From Aporrectodea caliginosa (lineage: Eukaryota; Annelida; Clitellata; Crassiclitellata; Lumbricidae), in assembly GCA_020284085.1 (NCBI GenBank), contig JACEVL010000090.1, positions 407,501 to 471,500 of the forward strand: 64,000 nt of DNA. The letters are read 5' to 3'. A program made the translations under genes and the position numbers. The notes under the pieces were generated by a model, which saw only the letters and a program-made list of their open reading frames with translations, did not search any database and had not been told where the DNA came from. Below are positions 61,060 to 64,000 of this stretch, piece by piece (position 1 is the first letter of the stretch; each line of letters begins with the position of its first letter).

Positions 61060-62650
61060 AAATTTGCAGTATTTGAGATTATATATATATATATATATAT
61101 ATCTCTCTTCGTTTATTGATTATTCGGGATGTCACACCGCATCCAGGTACAAGTTAAATTAGATTGTGACTTGTTCCAGTTTAAAAGCGATATAGAGAAA
61201 TAGTCATGTAGTTTCAACGTGAATTACTGGACATCATAAAATTTTGTGGTCTTTTCAAGTAGGCTACTCAAAATTCATTTTATCAACATAATCTTTTGCC
61301 AAATCACCGAGAACAACAGTTTATTTTCCGCAATAGTAATTTCGATTTATTTATTGGCTATCATGTGGTCTCCTGTTAGTGTTACGAAATTTGTCTGGCA
61401 TTGTTCGTTTGCATAATTTCATCCATAAAATAACTGCACAAGAAACCCCTGGATTGTGACTTGTTGTAGCGGCCTACATATGATATACACGATTGCATTC
61501 TGCTAATTGGGAATCAGTGTGATTCTCCTTATAGATTTTATTTTAGTTACAGTTACAGTTACAGTTAATGGTTTCTAATGTTAGATATAGCTGCTGTTAT
61601 AATTAGTATTTTTTCGTTATAGTTATAGTTACTGAATTTTTATTGTAGTTACTATTTATAGTTACAATAAGGTTACGTGAAATTTCCTACAGAGGCACCA
61701 GCTGCGCATATTAGGCCTAAAACGCGTTACACAATTTGCTTAGAGCTTCGAAAGGCTTTCAAGAATGGGTGCCTTCAGCTTTAGGAATGCATTTTACCTT
61801 TATGCTGACAATTCAATGAATTCATCAATTCTGATTATAAGGGGTAGCTATTTCAGTGTGGTCTGTTTAAATTATTGTTTTTACTTTGAAAAATAAAGAA
61901 TAAATTAACCTTACGACAATTGTATAAGCTGTGACAACATTTAATCTCCTATAATAAATGTATTATTCCTCGATCTCGTACGTAGTATAAAAATATTGCA
62001 TCAGCACACTTTAATTAAATACATGACACATAGAAATATATAGAAATATTTCTAAATTAATGACACGAGGCCTGGAACGAAAGGGACGTTGTAAAGCCCG
62101 CAAATATCACCAAACACGTTGATAAACACAGCATTGGCACAGTTGAGTCTGCTAATTTTACTGCATATCAATATCTCACCAGTTTTTATTATCTTCGCGA
62201 GTTCCCTTCTATAGGCTCTTTCTATCACTCGATGCAGCGCATACTTCCTTTTATGTAGGTGGATGGTGATACTTGAGATGATTGAATAGATTAGTCGTGT
62301 TTTCACTGGCTGTGAGCCGGGCACATAACTGCCCCCCCCCATTAGCACCAAAAACGCTGATAATTCCACTGGTCAACAGTGATTTTATTGCCAATGATAT
62401 TATAGCGATTTTAGGGTAAACTTGTGGTGCTGATTCCGAATATGGAGTCGGTTTTGCTAGATTGGCTCTAGTTTTTCAGTTTTTCTCAAAATTATGAGAA
62501 TTTAATGGTTTAGCGAAGCCCATTAACAAATTACAATAAAATCATCTGAAATTTTGTACAAATGTGCAAACATAAAATACATAATGGCATTTCATTCGGT
62601 CTAACAACATAATTATAAACATGGTATGGTGATTCAGATGATCACTATTA
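61060..62650. other. Presumed intron of gene B, no exon seen
   Basis: Begins with an (AT)n run (61081-61100). AT-rich with TTACAGTTACAGTTACAG-type patches (61545-61670). I looked for the exon 6 motif LP-PYGDC on the minus strand and did not find it. Confidence 0.5.
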
Positions 62651-62666
62651 ATGCATAGCAAAACGC

Positions 62667-63950
62667 CTACGATTTTCTTTTGTGCACGTTATCAGGACAA
62701 TAATTACGTTGTAGGTTCCAGCAATAGTCTGCCAACATTTGTCTGTCCCATCTGCCTTGATATCTTTCCTCAATGACCTTTAGATCTTGGTAAAACCTCT
62801 CACCTTGTTCCTCACTAAAATCTCCAAGGTTATACGCAAATCTAATTAAGTGGTTATGAAGAAAGTGTACCTTTATGATCATATTAGTACCCAAACTTCT
62901 GAAGTTCGTGAGCATGTTTTGTACCAGTTCGTAATTATTTGCTTTGTTGCTACCTAAAACGTTCTGAACAACTAAGGCAGAACTGCACCAGGCAGAAGCT
63001 TTGTACGTTATGTGAAATTAGAATCCATGATAAGTTTACGAATCTGAGGGTCTTCTAGTTTTCCATACTACATGTATGTCCAGGAAATTATCGACAAATG
63101 TATTTGAATCAATCATCATGTTTCTCCAGGGCCTTAACGAATTGTTTAATTAGTCTGAGCTTTATACGGAGTAGTGGGAGAATGGTTTTTCTGTCAACCA
63201 CTGGGTTTCTTAATTATGTTCGCTGCACCTACAGCCATATTTTCTCTTGAGGATCATGTCACTTATTTCCAATGATGTCGCTTTGCACAAACAGACGAAG
63301 CAAGGGTACTTCGTATATCCACTTTGCTGCCCAAGCAAGAAATTTATAATTGTTAGATTAACACAAATAGACAACTGGTGTTCATGATAGCAGAGCTTCG
63401 ACAAGACCATTACATTTTTGATATTTTCATATTCTTCTTTAAGCTTTGTTGAGTGCGCAATTGAAGAGTTGAAGATCGGTTACCATAGTGCAATAAAACA
63501 CATTTCAAGCTTCTGGAACTGCCTATAAACAGCCACCAGTCTTCTGGTCGATATTCCATTTGACGAAGAAGTCCAGGAGGGATGTTATTGCAGTATACAA
63601 GTTCTTCATCTTTGCTGAAATAAGGAAGAAGTTCTGCCTCTCTTGTCCGATAAGCTGTTATTTTAGCTTCTGGCTGTAGACAGTTGTTTTCTTTCTGCCT
63701 AAATGCAAAAAGTTCAGTTGCTTGCTTCGATAGACTGAGATCCCGTATCAGATCATTGAGTTCTTCATGGGTGAATTTCTGAGGTGTTGAAATGCTTCCT
63801 TAATATTCACTTCCACTGCTGTCTATTGTGCTACTTTGTACGTTCTGATTTTCTTCAACATCTGACAGCGGAAGGTCAGACAGTGTGGTAAACACTGGTA
63901 TGAGACTTCATCGCTGATTCCATATCCGGATGGTCCCACTTGTGTTTCTT
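62667..63950 (-). pseudogene. Decayed C-terminal part of a repetitive invertebrate gene family (same family as 5330-5990)
   Basis: From 5' to 3' with frameshifts: LSLSKQATELFAFRQKENNC, DEELVYCNNIPPGL, PEDWWLFIGSSRSLKCVLLH, GQQSGYTKYPCFVCL, LPLLRIKLRLIKQFVKALEK, then an open 82-codon piece with KVHFLHNHLIRFAYNLGDFS, EEQGERFYQDLKVIEERYQG, RWDRQMLADYCWNLQR and HKRKS. The DW.LFIDSS..SLK..LLHNGN, Y.KYPCF.C and EEQGERFHQD.....RYQGRW motifs define a multi-copy family in invertebrate genomes. Frame breaks throughout: inactive. Confidence 0.72.
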
Positions 63951-64000
63951 AGATTGACTGAAACCTTTCACATTCAATAAACAAAACTAACAATCGTCAT

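Overview
The window is animal nuclear DNA, probably from a marine invertebrate. The evidence is a multi-exon gene with consensus splice sites, long (ATT)n, (ATC)n, (TG)n and (CT)n tracts, and a dense mix of non-LTR retrotransposons, tRNA-derived SINEs and DNA transposons. The exact species cannot be read from the sequence. An invertebrate deuterostome or a mollusc would fit.

The one intact host gene that I can support is a degenerin/epithelial sodium channel (DEG/ENaC, ASIC/FaNaC-like) subunit on the minus strand, 44031 down to 11603. I reconstruct seven coding exon positions whose splice phases all agree: E1 43449-44031, E2 42524-42681, E3 (two copies, 33672-33759 and 17619-17706), E4 (two copies, 31501-31613 and 16253-16365), E5 14314-14412, E6 13935-14064, E7 11603-12048. 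With one E3 and one E4 the CDS is 1617 nt, or 538 residues: an N-terminal cytoplasmic region, TM1, a cysteine-rich ectodomain, then TM2 with the pore. The E3+E4 pair is present twice, in frame (201 nt, phase 0 to phase 0), inside a 15-16 kb segmental duplication. This looks like a two-exon alternative cassette.

A second, head-to-tail copy of the gene is present. The last exon recurs at 60571-61016, and the segment 1-12085 aligns colinearly by eye with 50390-61060. The window therefore holds one repeat unit of about 50 kb and the beginning of the next; the remaining exons of the second gene should lie beyond 64000. The two copies, and the two intragenic units (16130-20060 and 31375-34800), serve as empty and filled sites for each other, which dates and delimits many insertions.

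Layout. 1-12 kb: downstream flank of the gene with a deleted hAT element (1756-2811), minisatellites, a TIR element with 165-bp repeats (6318-7278), a hAT element (7907-9124) and an L2/CR1-like LINE (called LINE A). 11.6-20 kb: E7 to E3 of the gene with LINE insertions. 20-31 kb: a large intronic block of foldback repeats, a MITE, decayed transposase-like genes and an (ATC)n block. 31.4-34.8 kb: second E4/E3 cassette. 35-41.4 kb: a piggyBac-like element full of internal repeats, then a three-level nest (piggyBac-like MITE inside LINE B inside a Jockey-like LINE). 42.5-44.1 kb: E2, E1 and a TATA-type promoter. 44.4-50 kb: upstream flank. 50.4-64 kb: start of the second repeat unit, with the RLE-type LINE (56.4-57.5 kb), the second E7 and a decayed repetitive gene.
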